Assembly: GCA_029973955.1 (NCBI GenBank)
Contig: JARKQJ010000261.1
Location: 1 to 64,000 of the forward strand
Direction of reading: 5' to 3'
Source: Paludibaculum sp.
Lineage (GTDB): Bacteria > Acidobacteriota > Terriglobia > Bryobacterales > Bryobacteraceae
DNA: 64,000 nt
Shown here one piece after another: positions 52,635-62,311 of the stretch. The notes under the pieces are model-generated. The model ran no database searches, was not told the origin of the DNA, and worked only from the letters and a program-made list of their open reading frames with translations. Numbering within the stretch: position 1 is the first letter of the stretch; each line of letters opens with the position of its first letter. A program made the translations under genes and the position numbers.

Positions 52635-52710
52635 TGGTGGACCTGGTGAGATTCGAACTCACGACCTCTTCCATGCCATGGAAGCGCGCTCCCAACTGCG
52701 CCACAGGCCC
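52635..52710 (-). tRNA. tRNA-Ala (anticodon GGC)
   Basis: Acceptor GGGCCTG/CAGGTCC (one G-U), D-arm GCGC with GG in the loop, anticodon arm CTTCC-ATGGCAT-GGAAG giving GGC, T-arm GTGAG-TTCGAAT-CTCAC. Discriminator A and CCA are encoded (CCA at 52635-52637). Confidence 0.95.
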
Positions 52711-52772
52711 ACTCGCGTGAACAAAATCAATATAACACATCCACCCCCTCCTTCGGATAGCATGGGGTCAAC

Positions 52773-53360
52773 ATGACCCGCGATCAAGCTTGGAACATCG
52801 TCTGCGAATTCATTCAGAACGAAGCTCTCCGCCGCCACTCTCTCGCCGTCGAAACCTGCGTCTCCGCCTACGCCGCCAAATACGCCGCCGAGGGCCATCC
52901 CATCGACCCCGAAACCTGGACCGTCACCGCCCTCCTCCACGACTTCGACTGGGAAATCCACCCCCAGGCCCCCGACCACCCCATGCTCGGCGAGCCCATC
53001 CTCAAGGAACGCGGCGTCTCCGATGAGATTCGCCGCGCCATCCTCTCCCACGCCACTTACTCCGGCGTTCCCCGTGAGTCCCTCCTCGAAAAAACCCTCT
53101 TCGCCTGCGATGAACTCGCCGGCTTCCTCACCGCCGTCTCCTACGTCAAACCCAGCCGCTCCATCCACGAAGTCGATCCCAAAAGCGTCCGCAAGAAGAT
53201 GAAGGACAAAGCCTTCGCCCGCGCCGTCAACCGCCAGGACATCCTCCAGGGCGCCGCCGAACTCGGCGTCGATCTCGACCTCCACATCGCCTTCTGCATC
53301 CAGGCCATGCAGGCCCGCGCCGCCGAATTGGGCCTCCAGGGCTCGCCGCCCGCCTTGTAG
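52773..53360 (+). CDS. HD domain protein
   Basis: Protein of 195 residues, cytoplasmic. It has the metal-binding series of HD/HDIG hydrolases: His in RRHSLAVE, HD in LLHDFDWE, His in AILSHATYSG, and Asp in FACDELAGF. Families of this length act on nucleotides or on phosphorylated small molecules. No partner gene tells which. Start ATG 52773, a single-gene unit between tRNA-Ala and the ammonium transporter. Confidence 0.8.
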   Translation: MTRDQAWNIVCEFIQNEALRRHSLAVETCVSAYAAKYAAEGHPIDPETWTVTALLHDFDWEIHPQAPDHPMLGEPILKERGVSDEIRRAILSHATYSGVPRESLLEKTLFACDELAGFLTAVSYVKPSRSIHEVDPKSVRKKMKDKAFARAVNRQDILQGAAELGVDLDLHIAFCIQAMQARAAELGLQGSPPAL

Positions 53361-53605
53361 CTACTATCGAAAGACTAGTATGTTCTTGCTATTGGTCGCA
53401 TCCAATTTTTCGATTGGACCCCTCTCCGCCTCAGCCCTATACTTGACCCAACAAGCCGCCAAGACACCGGCTTGACCCTCAGCCCCGTCCCGCTCTCCCG
53501 GCTCAACCGTCCGAGCCTTCCAGACAAACAATCGCAGCCCGTCGCCTGCCCGGCCTTCATGCGCCGGACGGCCTGCCATGCATTCGCTGTAGAGAGGATC
53601 CGTCT

Positions 53606-55207
53606 ATGTCCACCAAGCTGAGCTTCACCCGGAAATCCATCCGTCTCGTCCACCGCCTGCGCCAGGCCGAATGGCGCCGCTATGGCGTCCTTCTCCTCGC
53701 CGGCAAACTCCTCGGCATTCTCCTCCTGCTGCTCGGCGCCTATGTCGCCAATCCCGATCTGCTCGGCTTCACCACCTATGCCGCCGACGCGCCTCCGGTC
53801 CTCAAGGGCAACGACATCATCAACCCGCTCAACACCATGTGGACCCTCATCGCCGCCTTTCTCGTCTTCGGCATGCAGGTCGGCTTCACCATGCTCGAAG
53901 CCGGCTTCTGCCGCTCCCGCGAAACCGTCAACGTCCTCATGGAGTGCATCGTGGACACCTGCCTCTGCGGCCTCCTCTTCTACGCCTTCGGCTTTGCTTT
54001 CATGTTCAGCCACGGCAATGGCTTCATCGGTCTCAACTGGTTCTTCCTCCAGGGCGTGCCTGCCACCTATGAAGCATCCGGCGTTGCCTTCCTCGCCTTC
54101 TGGCTCTTCCAGTTCGCCTTCGCCGACACCTGCTCCACCATCACCTCCGGCGCCATGATCGGCCGCACCGGTTTCGTCGGAGACCTCCTCTACAGCGTCG
54201 CCGTCTCCGGCTTCATCTACCCGATCATCGGCCACTGGGCCTGGGGCCCCGACGGCTTCCTCGTCACCATGGGCACCGCTGGCAACTTCCTGCCCGCCAT
54301 CGGCGCCTCCTTCCACGACTTCGCCGGCTCCACCGTCGTCCACACCATCGGCGGCTTCGTCGCCCTTGCCGGAGCCCTCGTTCTTGGCCCCCGCCTCGGC
54401 CGTAAGTTCAAGCGCGACGGCGGCGGGCCCATGCTGCCGCACGATCTCACCATCGCCGCTTCCGGCGGCCTCCTGCTGTGGTTCGGCTGGTATGGCTTCA
54501 ATCCCGGCAGCACCCTCTCCGCCATGGACTTCGAAGGCGTCGGCCGCGTCGCTGCCAACACCACTCTCGCCGCCTGCGCCGCCGGGCTCACCGCCATGAC
54601 CGCCGCTTACATCATGAGCAGAAAGTGGGACGTCAGCTTCACCGTCAACGGCTTCCTGGCCGGCCTGGTCGCCATCACCTGCCCTTGCTATTGGGTCAGC
54701 CCCGCCGGCTCCATCATCCTCGGCGGCGTCGCCGGCTTCATCGTCGTCGGCGCGGTGGAACTCCTGGAGTGGCTCCGCATCGACGATCCCATCGGCGCAG
54801 TCCCCGTCCACGGCGTCTGCGGCATCTGGGGCACCCTCTCGCTCGGCCTCTTCGCCTGCGGCAAGTACGGCGCCACCGGCCCGCTCGCCGCCGACAACTC
54901 CGCGCCTCTCACCGGCCTCTTCTACGGCGGCGGCTTCTCGCTCCTCGCCGCTCAGGCCATCGGCAGCCTCATCGTCACCGCGGCCACCTTCACCGTAGCC
55001 TTCGCCGTGATGTGGGCCGTCAACGCCATCGGCTTACTGCGCGTCTCCGCCGAGGGCGAGGCCTTCGGTCTCGATCTCCACGAGCACGGCATCAACGCCT
55101 ACCCCGAATACGTCATCTCTGCCACTGGCCGGCCTTCCGCCATCGATCACGGCACCGTCCACCACGCTCCCGTGCCGCACACCCGGCCCATCGAGCAGAC
55201 CAGCTAA
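53606..55207 (+). CDS. amt: Ammonium transporter (Amt/Mep/Rh)
   Basis: Protein of 533 residues, longer than E. coli AmtB by about 100. A hydrophobic N-terminal segment (29-48) precedes the eleven transmembrane helices. Family signatures: MLEAGFCRSRETVNVLM, the pore twin-His pair (VVHTIGGFVALAGA and VPVHGVCGIWGTLSLG) and LLLWFGWYGFNPGS. The cytoplasmic tail carries AEGEAFGLDLHEHG, a usual Amt C-terminal motif that couples to PII. No glnK/PII gene is adjacent, unlike the common amt-glnK pair. It lies next to glnE and two glutamine synthetases, so the region handles ammonium uptake and fixation. AGAGAGGA precedes ATG 53606. Confidence 0.93.
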   Translation: MSTKLSFTRKSIRLVHRLRQAEWRRYGVLLLAGKLLGILLLLLGAYVANPDLLGFTTYAADAPPVLKGNDIINPLNTMWTLIAAFLVFGMQVGFTMLEAGFCRSRETVNVLMECIVDTCLCGLLFYAFGFAFMFSHGNGFIGLNWFFLQGVPATYEASGVAFLAFWLFQFAFADTCSTITSGAMIGRTGFVGDLLYSVAVSGFIYPIIGHWAWGPDGFLVTMGTAGNFLPAIGASFHDFAGSTVVHTIGGFVALAGALVLGPRLGRKFKRDGGGPMLPHDLTIAASGGLLLWFGWYGFNPGSTLSAMDFEGVGRVAANTTLAACAAGLTAMTAAYIMSRKWDVSFTVNGFLAGLVAITCPCYWVSPAGSIILGGVAGFIVVGAVELLEWLRIDDPIGAVPVHGVCGIWGTLSLGLFACGKYGATGPLAADNSAPLTGLFYGGGFSLLAAQAIGSLIVTAATFTVAFAVMWAVNAIGLLRVSAEGEAFGLDLHEHGINAYPEYVISATGRPSAIDHGTVHHAPVPHTRPIEQTS

Positions 55208-55294
55208 CTAACTCCCGCCGGCCAGCGCCCGTTACCCCAGGGCGCTGGCCGAATTTCCTCGTGTCCGCCCGCATACACGCTGGAGAACCTCCCG

Positions 55295-55693
55295 ATGGCT
55301 GTCGATGATCTCTACCTCGTCCGTTACCTCATCACCTCCACCCAACCCGGGCGATCCGCCCTCTGTTGGCGCGAGGGCGCATCCGGATCCTGGCTCGCCG
55401 AAATCAACGGCGTCCGCCTCTGCCTCTTCCACTCCCACGAGATGGGCTCCTCCAGCCTCTGCCTCAAGCTCACCGGGCCCAATGAAGATGTCGCCTTTGT
55501 GGAGGAGCCCCGGTCCTCCTCCCTGTTCAGCCGCCGCTATCGCAACTCCGGCGACCTCCTCCTCGCGGAGGCTCTCCGCGCGCTCGCCGATCTCATCACC
55601 GCCCAGGGCTCCTTGCGCCAATCCCAGGCCGTGGATCGAACTTCCATGCACCGCGAGGCCCTCTTCCGGCGTGTCCTCTTCGGCGCCGCCTGA
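55295..55693 (+). CDS. Hypothetical protein
   Basis: Protein of 132 residues, soluble, family not recognised. Beta-rich first half (LYLVRYLITSTQPGRSALCW, VRLCLFHSHEMGSSSLCLKL) and helical second half (GDLLLAEALRALADLITAQ). It follows amt by 87 bases and may be read with it. Its stop codon abuts the stop of glnE (TGATCA at the junction). Confidence 0.5.
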   Translation: MAVDDLYLVRYLITSTQPGRSALCWREGASGSWLAEINGVRLCLFHSHEMGSSSLCLKLTGPNEDVAFVEEPRSSSLFSRRYRNSGDLLLAEALRALADLITAQGSLRQSQAVDRTSMHREALFRRVLFGAA

Positions 55694-58528
55694 TCAGCGC
55701 TGCTCCGCGAACAGCCGGTCGAAATACTCCCTCGTCCGCCCGCGAATCTGTTCCAGTTCCAGCGGCAGCGGCTGGTCGCACAAGTGCGGCGGTACCCACC
55801 TCTGTACCAGCCGCGTCAGCATCTCCAGTTGCGTCGCTGAATTCGGCAGGCTCCCCGCGGTGTGCCCCGAAATCAGCCGCAGCCCATGGTCCACCGCTCT
55901 GTAGAACGTAGCCGCATCCAGCAGGAAGCGCGCGTCGTTCGGCTCCAGGTGGCCCATCTGCTCGATCACATCGATCCGCGCCGGCGTGTTCAGCACCTTG
56001 AAGAACATCCCCGCGCCCCGCAGCCTCAAATACATCAGCGCGAAGTCGATGTCATAAAACCCGCCCGCCGCCGTCTTCAGCGGATTCTCCGCCCCCAGTT
56101 CCTTTTCCAGTCTCAACCGCATCTGCCGGATCTGCGCCCGCGACCGCCCGCTCTGCCCATACCTCCGCCAGTCGATCTTCTGCACCTCTGCCAGAAACCC
56201 TGTCGCCCGGTCCACATCCCCGGCCACCGCGCGCGTCTTCATATACGCCACGCCTTCCCATGCCTCCGCCGTCCTCCCGAAATACTCGCGGTAGGCCGTC
56301 TCCGTCTGCACCAGCCGCCCCGCCCGCCCGTTCGGGCACAGCCGCGTGTCCACCGCGAACATCGTCCCATCGCCCGTGTACGAACTCAGAATCCCCACCA
56401 GGCGCTCGGCCACTTTCATCCACCGCGGCAGCTCGCCCGCCAGTTCATCCGGCAGCACGAACAACAGGTCCGCATCCGATCCCAGGTCGAACTCCTGCAT
56501 GCCCAGCCGCCCCAGCGCAATCACCATCAGCTCCGGTCCGCCTTCTCTCCGCCCGGAGAGCGCCTGCGCCGCCGCCACTCGGTAGCACGCGCCAATCGCC
56601 GCATCGGCCAGCCGCGAGGTCCGCTCCAGCGTCTCGAACACCGGCCGCTGCAGGCAGATGCTCTCCGCCTGCAGCCGGAACATCTGCCGCAGAAAGAACC
56701 GCCGGATCTCCGCCGCATCGTCCAGCAGCGGCACTACGCCGCCGTGCGGCGTGAACGAATCGCCGCGCACCCGCATCGTCCGCAGCTCTTCGAAATACTC
56801 CGGCTGCCGCATCAGTTGCTCGGCGAAATACGGGCTGTGCGAAAAGATCTCCAGAAGGTATCCGCACAGCGTGGCGTCGGATTCCAGCGCCGTCATCCAG
56901 TCGTCGCGCTTCAGCACTCCCTCCATGAAGTGCTCGAACGCGCTCTGCGATCGCCCCAGCGGCGCCCGCGCCGCCGCTGCCGCCAGCGTCGGCGCCCTTT
57001 GGCTTAGAAACCGCATCAGGTTGCTGGCCGGTCCCAGCAGCACCGCCGGCGCCTCTTCCGCCGTCGCCACCACCTCCAGCCGCTCGGGCTCCGGCGCCGG
57101 CTGCTGTGCGTGGACCACCCGTTCATAAATCTCCCGCACGTGCTCCAGGTGCCCGTTCAAAGCTTCCATCAGGCTCTCCGGAGACGCCTGCTCCCCCACC
57201 AGCGCCTCGGGCATTCGCCGCGCCACCAGCGCCATCTCTTCCCGCTTCTCCGGCAACACGTGCGTCTGCCGGTCTTCGTCCACTTGCAGGCGGTGCTCCA
57301 GGTGCCGCAGAAACTGGTACGCCTGGCTCAGCCGCGAATACTCGCTGTCCGACAGCAGATCCTTGTCCCGCAGCCGCACCAGCGCCAGCAGCGTTGAGGA
57401 GTTCCGCAGCCACGCCTCCCGCCCGCCGTGCAGACGCTGCAGGCACTGCACCAGGAACTCGATGTCCCGGATGCCCCCGGGCGCCAGCTTCACGTCGATG
57501 CCCGGTCCCCGCCGCCGCGCCGCCACTCTTTCGTTGATCCGTTCGCGCGTCTCCGACATGCTCTCGATCGCCGAAAAGTCCAGGCTCGACCCGTAGATCC
57601 GCGGCTGCACCTCCTCCAATAGCGCTCGCCCCGGACCCGCCTCGCCCGCCGCCACGCGCGCCTTGATCAGCATCTGCAATTCCCAGTCGCGCGCCCGTGT
57701 TTCGTAGTACCTCCGCGCGCTCTCCAGCGAGTGGCAGATCTCCCCGTGCCGGCCATCCGGCCGCAGCCGCAGGTCCACGCGATAGATCAATCCCTCCGCC
57801 GTGTACGTGCCCAATAGCTCCGTCAACTGGTGCGCCAGCTTGCCGAAGAACTCGCCCGCCGTCAACGCCCCCTCGCCCTCGCAGCGGCCCTCGCGGCTGT
57901 ATACGAACATCAGGTCGATGTCCGAGCTGTAGTTCAACTCACGCCCGCCCAGCTTGCCCAGCGCCAGCACTGAAAACCCGCACGCCGCGCCGTCGCCCCC
58001 CCGCGGCTCGCCGTACCGTGCCGCCAACTCCGCGCGCACCCTCCGGTACGCTCCGTCCAAAAGTGTATCGGCCAGCGTCGACAGCTCTTCCGTGATATCT
58101 GGTAACCCGCCGAAGCCCAGCAGGTCGCGCAGCAGGATCCGCAGGATCTGCCGCCGCCGGAAGCTCGCCAGCTCCAGTCCCGGCTCGCCCTGAGGACTCC
58201 GCTCCAGCCACTCCTCCAGGTCCAGACGCATCTCTTCCGCCATCCGCGTGCGGTGCAGCGTCCCGCTCTGCAGCACGTCCGCCAGCCAGTCCGGATGCTC
58301 CTGGATCTCCTTCGAGAGGAATCCGCTCGCGGAAAACACCGCCACCAGCGCCTGCAGCCCGAACGGCGTGTATGCCAGTTGCTGGAACTCCGCCGGATGC
58401 TTCCGGTTTAGCTCGTCCAGACGCCCGATCACCACTTCCGGCGCCGCCGCCCGGCTCAGCAGAATCGACAGCCCCTGCCGCAGCTCCGGCGGAATGTGGG
58501 GCTCGATGACGAGAAAGGCGTTGCGCAA
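55694..58528 (-). CDS. glnE: Bifunctional glutamine synthetase adenylyltransferase/deadenylase
   Basis: Protein of 944 residues, full length. Two nucleotidyltransferase halves: the deadenylase (GKLGGRELNYSSDIDLMFVYS, near 200) and the adenylylase (ALGRLGMQEFDLGSDADLLFVLP, near 680), each with a GSDxD-type metal site. The enzyme attaches AMP to, and removes it from, a tyrosine of GlnA according to PII and glutamine status. The start is TTG 58528, the only usable codon before IEPHIPPEL. The glnA gene with the target tyrosine lies two genes upstream on the same strand, with a MOSC gene between. Confidence 0.92.
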   Translation of the reverse strand: MRNAFLVIEPHIPPELRQGLSILLSRAAAPEVVIGRLDELNRKHPAEFQQLAYTPFGLQALVAVFSASGFLSKEIQEHPDWLADVLQSGTLHRTRMAEEMRLDLEEWLERSPQGEPGLELASFRRRQILRILLRDLLGFGGLPDITEELSTLADTLLDGAYRRVRAELAARYGEPRGGDGAACGFSVLALGKLGGRELNYSSDIDLMFVYSREGRCEGEGALTAGEFFGKLAHQLTELLGTYTAEGLIYRVDLRLRPDGRHGEICHSLESARRYYETRARDWELQMLIKARVAAGEAGPGRALLEEVQPRIYGSSLDFSAIESMSETRERINERVAARRRGPGIDVKLAPGGIRDIEFLVQCLQRLHGGREAWLRNSSTLLALVRLRDKDLLSDSEYSRLSQAYQFLRHLEHRLQVDEDRQTHVLPEKREEMALVARRMPEALVGEQASPESLMEALNGHLEHVREIYERVVHAQQPAPEPERLEVVATAEEAPAVLLGPASNLMRFLSQRAPTLAAAAARAPLGRSQSAFEHFMEGVLKRDDWMTALESDATLCGYLLEIFSHSPYFAEQLMRQPEYFEELRTMRVRGDSFTPHGGVVPLLDDAAEIRRFFLRQMFRLQAESICLQRPVFETLERTSRLADAAIGACYRVAAAQALSGRREGGPELMVIALGRLGMQEFDLGSDADLLFVLPDELAGELPRWMKVAERLVGILSSYTGDGTMFAVDTRLCPNGRAGRLVQTETAYREYFGRTAEAWEGVAYMKTRAVAGDVDRATGFLAEVQKIDWRRYGQSGRSRAQIRQMRLRLEKELGAENPLKTAAGGFYDIDFALMYLRLRGAGMFFKVLNTPARIDVIEQMGHLEPNDARFLLDAATFYRAVDHGLRLISGHTAGSLPNSATQLEMLTRLVQRWVPPHLCDQPLPLELEQIRGRTREYFDRLFAEQR

Positions 58529-58546
58529 CGTGGCGTTCCGTATGGT

Positions 58547-59020
58547 TCAGGCAGGTTGCCCGGCTAAGGCGATTATATCGCCCGCCTTCAGTTCACCTTC
58601 CCGTTCCACCGCCGCGTAGAAGCCGCCGCGTGCGTAGACCTCCGCCAGCGCCCGCTGGATGCGCCCATTCTCCCCGCCGTTCAGCGGCTCCAATTGCATG
58701 CACGGCTGGCGCAGCGTCGTCAGCTCCATCAGAACTCCGCCCGCGCGCCACCTCTGTCCGCTCACCAGCTTGCGGAAATCGATGCCGCGCACGGTCAGGT
58801 TCTCGCCCAGCGTGCCGGCCTCCACCGGGAAGCCCAGCCCCCGCAGCTCTTCCAGATCCTCCGCCGAAATCAGCAGGAGGGCCTTGCGCGGCCCTCCATG
58901 AATCCGCGGATGGTTGTGACGATCCCCTTCCAGGCCCAGCGTCCCCGCCCACGCCCGCTCGATGGAGCGCTTGGGCAGTCCGCCGGCCGACACGTTGAGT
59001 CGCTCGATGACGCCCTGCAT
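58547..59020 (-). CDS. MOSC domain protein
   Basis: Protein of 157 residues covering one MOSC domain: RLNVSAGGLPKRSIERAWAG, LGLEGDRHNHPRIHGGPRKALLLIS, AGTLGENLTVRGIDF, and the C-terminal Cys region LRQPCMQLEPLNG. MOSC domains bind pyranopterin-Mo cofactor or transfer sulfur, as in YiiM-type detoxification of N-hydroxylated compounds. It is wedged between glnA (3 bases downstream of its stop) and glnE (18 bases upstream), so it is transcribed with nitrogen genes though no link is known. Confidence 0.85.
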   Translation of the reverse strand: MQGVIERLNVSAGGLPKRSIERAWAGTLGLEGDRHNHPRIHGGPRKALLLISAEDLEELRGLGFPVEAGTLGENLTVRGIDFRKLVSGQRWRAGGVLMELTTLRQPCMQLEPLNGGENGRIQRALAEVYARGGFYAAVEREGELKAGDIIALAGQPA

Positions 59021-59023
59021 TTT

Positions 59024-60433
59024 CTAGATGTCGTAGTAAAGCGCGAACTCGTGCGGGTGCGGACGCAGCCGCACCGCCTCGGCTTCGTTCTTCTGCTTGT
59101 AACTGATCCACGTCTCCAGCAGCTCCTCCGTGAAGACGTCACCCTTTAACAGGAACCCGTGATCGTCTTCCAGGCACGCCAGCGCTTCGTCCAGCAATGC
59201 CGGCATCGAAGGCACGGAACGCAGCTCTTCCGGCGACAGATCGTAAATGTCCTTGTCCAGCGGCTCGCCTGGATCCACCCGGTTCAGAATGCCGTCCAGC
59301 CCGGCCATCAGTAGCGCCGCGAACGCCAGGTACGGGTTCGCCGACGGATCCGGCGGCCGGTACTCCACCCGCTTCGCCTTCGGGCTCGACGAGTACATCG
59401 GGATCCGCACCGCCGCGGAGCGGTTCCTCCTCGAGTACGCCAGGTTCACCGGCGCTTCGTAGCCCGGCACCAGGCGCTTGTACGAGTTCGTCGTCGGCGC
59501 GATGATCGCCGATAGCGCCCGCGAGTGCTTCAACAGCCCGCCGATGTACCACAGCGCCAGTTGGCTCAACCCCGCGTAGCCGTCTCCCGCAAACAGCGGC
59601 TGCCCGCTCTTCCATAGGCTCTGGTGGCAGTGCATCCCGCTGCCGTTGTCTCCAAACAGCGGCTTCGGCATGAATGTCACCGTCTTGCCGTGCTGGTAGG
59701 CCACGTTCCGGATGCAGTACTTGTACAGCATCATGTTGTCGGCCGACTTCACCATCGTGTCGAAGCGCTGGTCGATCTCGCACTGCCCGCCCGTCGCCAC
59801 TTCGTGGTGATGGCACTCGATGTCCAGACCCACCTTCAACATGCACTCCACCATCTCCGCCCGCAGGTTCTGATAGTGGTCCGTCGGCGGTAGCGGGAAA
59901 TAGCCTTCCTTGTACCGCGGCCGGTAGCCCAGGTTCTTCTCCTCCCGCGCCGAGTTCCACCGCCCCTCCTCGGCGTCGATGAAGTAGTAGCCGCTGTGCG
60001 CGTTCTGGTCGAACCGCACGTTGTCGAAGATGAAGAACTCCGCCTCCGCGCCAAAATACACCGCGTCGGCGATCCCGCTGTTGCGCAGATACAGCTCTGC
60101 TTTCCTCGCGATCCAGCGCGGATCCCGGTCATAGCGCTGCCGCGTGATCGGGTCCTGAATGTCCCCAATCATGCACAACGTCGGGGTCTCGAAGAAAGGA
60201 TCCATGTACGCCGTCGCCGGGTCCGGAATCAACAGCATGTCGCTCTCGTTGATCGCCGCCCAGCCCCGGATGCTGGATCCGTCGATCCCGAACCCGTCTT
60301 CGAAGCACTCCTCCGTCAACTGGCTCACCGGGTAGGAGATGTGATGCGCCAGGCCCGGCAGGTCCGTAAACCGGATGTCTATCTGCCGCGCACCCTGGCT
60401 CTTCGCAAGTTCGAGGACTTCCCTCGCGTTCAT
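59024..60433 (-). CDS. glnA: Glutamine synthetase type I, adenylylation-controlled
   Basis: Protein of 469 residues, the same length as E. coli GlnA. It makes glutamine from glutamate, ammonium and ATP as a dodecamer. Motifs: DGSSIRGWAAINESDM, active-site AEAEFFIFD, ECHHHEVATGGQCEID, the ATP-site MPKPLFGDNGSGMHCHQS, APTTNSYKRLVPGYEAPVN, and the adenylylation loop DKDIYDLSPEE with Tyr397, the classical modified position. glnE on the same strand supports AMP control. The start is ATG 60433, divergent from the second glutamine synthetase gene. Confidence 0.95.
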   Translation of the reverse strand: MNAREVLELAKSQGARQIDIRFTDLPGLAHHISYPVSQLTEECFEDGFGIDGSSIRGWAAINESDMLLIPDPATAYMDPFFETPTLCMIGDIQDPITRQRYDRDPRWIARKAELYLRNSGIADAVYFGAEAEFFIFDNVRFDQNAHSGYYFIDAEEGRWNSAREEKNLGYRPRYKEGYFPLPPTDHYQNLRAEMVECMLKVGLDIECHHHEVATGGQCEIDQRFDTMVKSADNMMLYKYCIRNVAYQHGKTVTFMPKPLFGDNGSGMHCHQSLWKSGQPLFAGDGYAGLSQLALWYIGGLLKHSRALSAIIAPTTNSYKRLVPGYEAPVNLAYSRRNRSAAVRIPMYSSSPKAKRVEYRPPDPSANPYLAFAALLMAGLDGILNRVDPGEPLDKDIYDLSPEELRSVPSMPALLDEALACLEDDHGFLLKGDVFTEELLETWISYKQKNEAEAVRLRPHPHEFALYYDI

Positions 60434-60781
60434 TGGCCATCCTCCTGGTCTCTCGTTTGAGATGCCGTTGGAGTGAGTCTAGCAGAAGCCGCTTCCCTCG
60501 TCGCCCCTTTCATCCCCTCTCTTCCGGCTCTTTGGTCTCTTTCGCAACTCAAACAATCCGCAATGCTTACCGTCTCTCTCCTGTCTCCCGATCAATTCCA
60601 CAAACCAGCCTCATAAAAAATAACGATCGCTAAACAGGCTCCAAACCGTTGCGCCGCCACCGCCGGGCTGGCGGATAATGAGCAGTATGTCGAGCACGGC
60701 TGGGCCTCAGCTCCCGCCTGCTCCCGCCCCCCCTCTCCAAGTCGAGAGACACCAACGTCACGCCATCTAGGAGTAGTTTTG
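60434..60781. other. Divergent promoter region between two glutamine synthetase genes
   Basis: About 350 bases without a gene. A GATAAT -10-like hexamer at 60674-60679 faces the right-hand gene, with TTGCGC 19 bases before it, and a CCGCC/GGCGG hairpin lies between. No sigma54 box (TGGC-N8-TTGC type) was found in either direction. TAGGAG at 60768-60773 is the ribosome-binding site of the right-hand gene. Confidence 0.4.
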
Positions 60782-62212
60782 ATGTCCACTCAACTGCAAG
60801 ACTTTTTGACGCTCTCATACGCGGAGCTCGAGGATCTCAACCTGGCTGCTAAAGAGCAACGCAGAAAGCGCGTGCCGATCGATGTCATCCGGGAAGAGCG
60901 GATCAAGTACCTGACTGAAGAAAAGCGCATCAAAGCCGTCACCTTGCTTTTCACCGACCTCGAAGGCCGTCTGCACATGCTCGACTATGACAAAAAGTTC
61001 CTGGTCAAGAGCTACGACAACCTCACCTTCGACGGCTCCTCCATCCGCGGCTTCACCGCCCAGCGCGAAAGCGACCTCCGTCTGGGCATCGACTGGAGTT
61101 CCTTCTACTGGGCGCCCGCCGATATCTTCGGTGCCGGCAAAGTTCTCGTCTTCGGCGAAGTCATCGATAAGGACGGCACTTCCTACACCGGCGACCTCCG
61201 CGGCGTCCTCAAGAGCTTCGCCGATGCCCAGTTCTCCAAGCAGGGCCTCGTCCTGAACGCCGCCAACGAAATCGAAGGCTTCCTCTTCGAAGGCACCGAC
61301 GCCGAACGCAACTACTACAAGACCGGCAAATTCGACTACGTCAACACCGGCGGCTACTACCACTCCCTGCCCGGCGATCCCCTCCGCCTCTTCATCGACA
61401 AGACCGCTGAAGTGCAGCGCGCCATGGGCTTCGAGAACGAGAAGGATCACCCCGAAGTCGCCCCCTCCCAGTTCGAAATCAACTACAGCTACGCCGACGT
61501 CGTCACCGCCGCCGACCAGATCCAGATCTACAAACTGGTCTGCCGTCAGGTCGCCACCAAGATGGGCCTCACCGCCAGCTTCCTGCCCAAGCCCGTCGTC
61601 GGCGTCAACGGCAGCGGCATGCACACCAACGTCTCCATCAGCAAAGGCGGCAAGAACCTCTTCTGGGATCCCAGCGGCCAGGAGAAACTCTCCAAGTACG
61701 GCTGGTCGTTCGTTGACCGCATCCTCACCCACGGCAATGACATCTGCCTCCTGCTGAACGCCAGCGTCAACGCCTACCGCCGCCTCGATCCCCACTTCGA
61801 AGCCCCCAACCAGATCAAGGCCTCCGCCACCGACCGCGGCTCCATGGTCCGCATCCCCATCGGCAACGAGCGCTCCATGCGCGTCGAAGTCCGCTCCGTC
61901 GGCCCCGACGCCAACCCCTACATGGTCCTCTTCTCCATCTTCAAGACCGGCCTCGAAGGCGAAATCTCCAAGATGAAGAACCTCCGCCAGGCCGAACGCT
62001 ACCTCCCCGACAATATCTACGACGCCATCTCCAACTTCAATGCCGCCCCCTGGACCGGCAAACTCCTCGGCGAAGACGTCAAGGCTCGTTACGCCGACCT
62101 CAAGCAGGCTTCGGCCGAACGCTGCCCCCGCCTTCTCGGCACCTTCGTCAAGGCGCCCGAAGTTCAGTACCACCACGAGGTTTACAACCAGTTCCTCTGG
62201 AACCTGTTCTAA
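60782..62212 (+). CDS. Second glutamine synthetase, divergent type
   Basis: Protein of 476 residues. It keeps the catalytic set: FDGSSIRGFTAQRESD, NEIEGFLFE, PSQFEINYSYADVVTAADQ, LPKPVVGVNGSGMHTNVS and NASVNAYRRLDPHFEAPNQ. The N-terminal 45 residues form an added charged helix. The loop matching the adenylylation site reads DNIYDAISNF (Tyr413) and lacks the LSPEE context of the neighbouring GlnA, so GlnE control is doubtful. The C-terminus, HHEVYNQFLWNLF, also differs. ATG 60782 is set by TAGGAG eight bases upstream. A strong hairpin terminator follows. Confidence 0.9.
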   Translation: MSTQLQDFLTLSYAELEDLNLAAKEQRRKRVPIDVIREERIKYLTEEKRIKAVTLLFTDLEGRLHMLDYDKKFLVKSYDNLTFDGSSIRGFTAQRESDLRLGIDWSSFYWAPADIFGAGKVLVFGEVIDKDGTSYTGDLRGVLKSFADAQFSKQGLVLNAANEIEGFLFEGTDAERNYYKTGKFDYVNTGGYYHSLPGDPLRLFIDKTAEVQRAMGFENEKDHPEVAPSQFEINYSYADVVTAADQIQIYKLVCRQVATKMGLTASFLPKPVVGVNGSGMHTNVSISKGGKNLFWDPSGQEKLSKYGWSFVDRILTHGNDICLLLNASVNAYRRLDPHFEAPNQIKASATDRGSMVRIPIGNERSMRVEVRSVGPDANPYMVLFSIFKTGLEGEISKMKNLRQAERYLPDNIYDAISNFNAAPWTGKLLGEDVKARYADLKQASAERCPRLLGTFVKAPEVQYHHEVYNQFLWNLF

Positions 62213-62230
62213 ACTCACCCCCCCACTTCC

Positions 62231-62264
62231 AAAAAGCCCCGGCCTCCCGCTGCCGGGGCTTTTT
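62231..62264. terminator. Rho-independent terminator after second glutamine synthetase
   Basis: AAAAAGCCCCGGC, an 8-base loop, GCCGGGGCTTTTT: perfect 13-base stem with A- and T-runs on both sides, able to act in both directions. Confidence 0.92.
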
Positions 62265-62311
62265 CATGCTCCGGAATCCGCGGCACATTCCACCCGCGCC
62301 GCCCCAATGCA

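Noticed and set aside
60434..60781. Sigma54 (NtrC-type) promoters for the glutamine synthetase genes
   Set aside because: No GG-N10-GC element with flanking consensus on either strand; also none upstream of amt.
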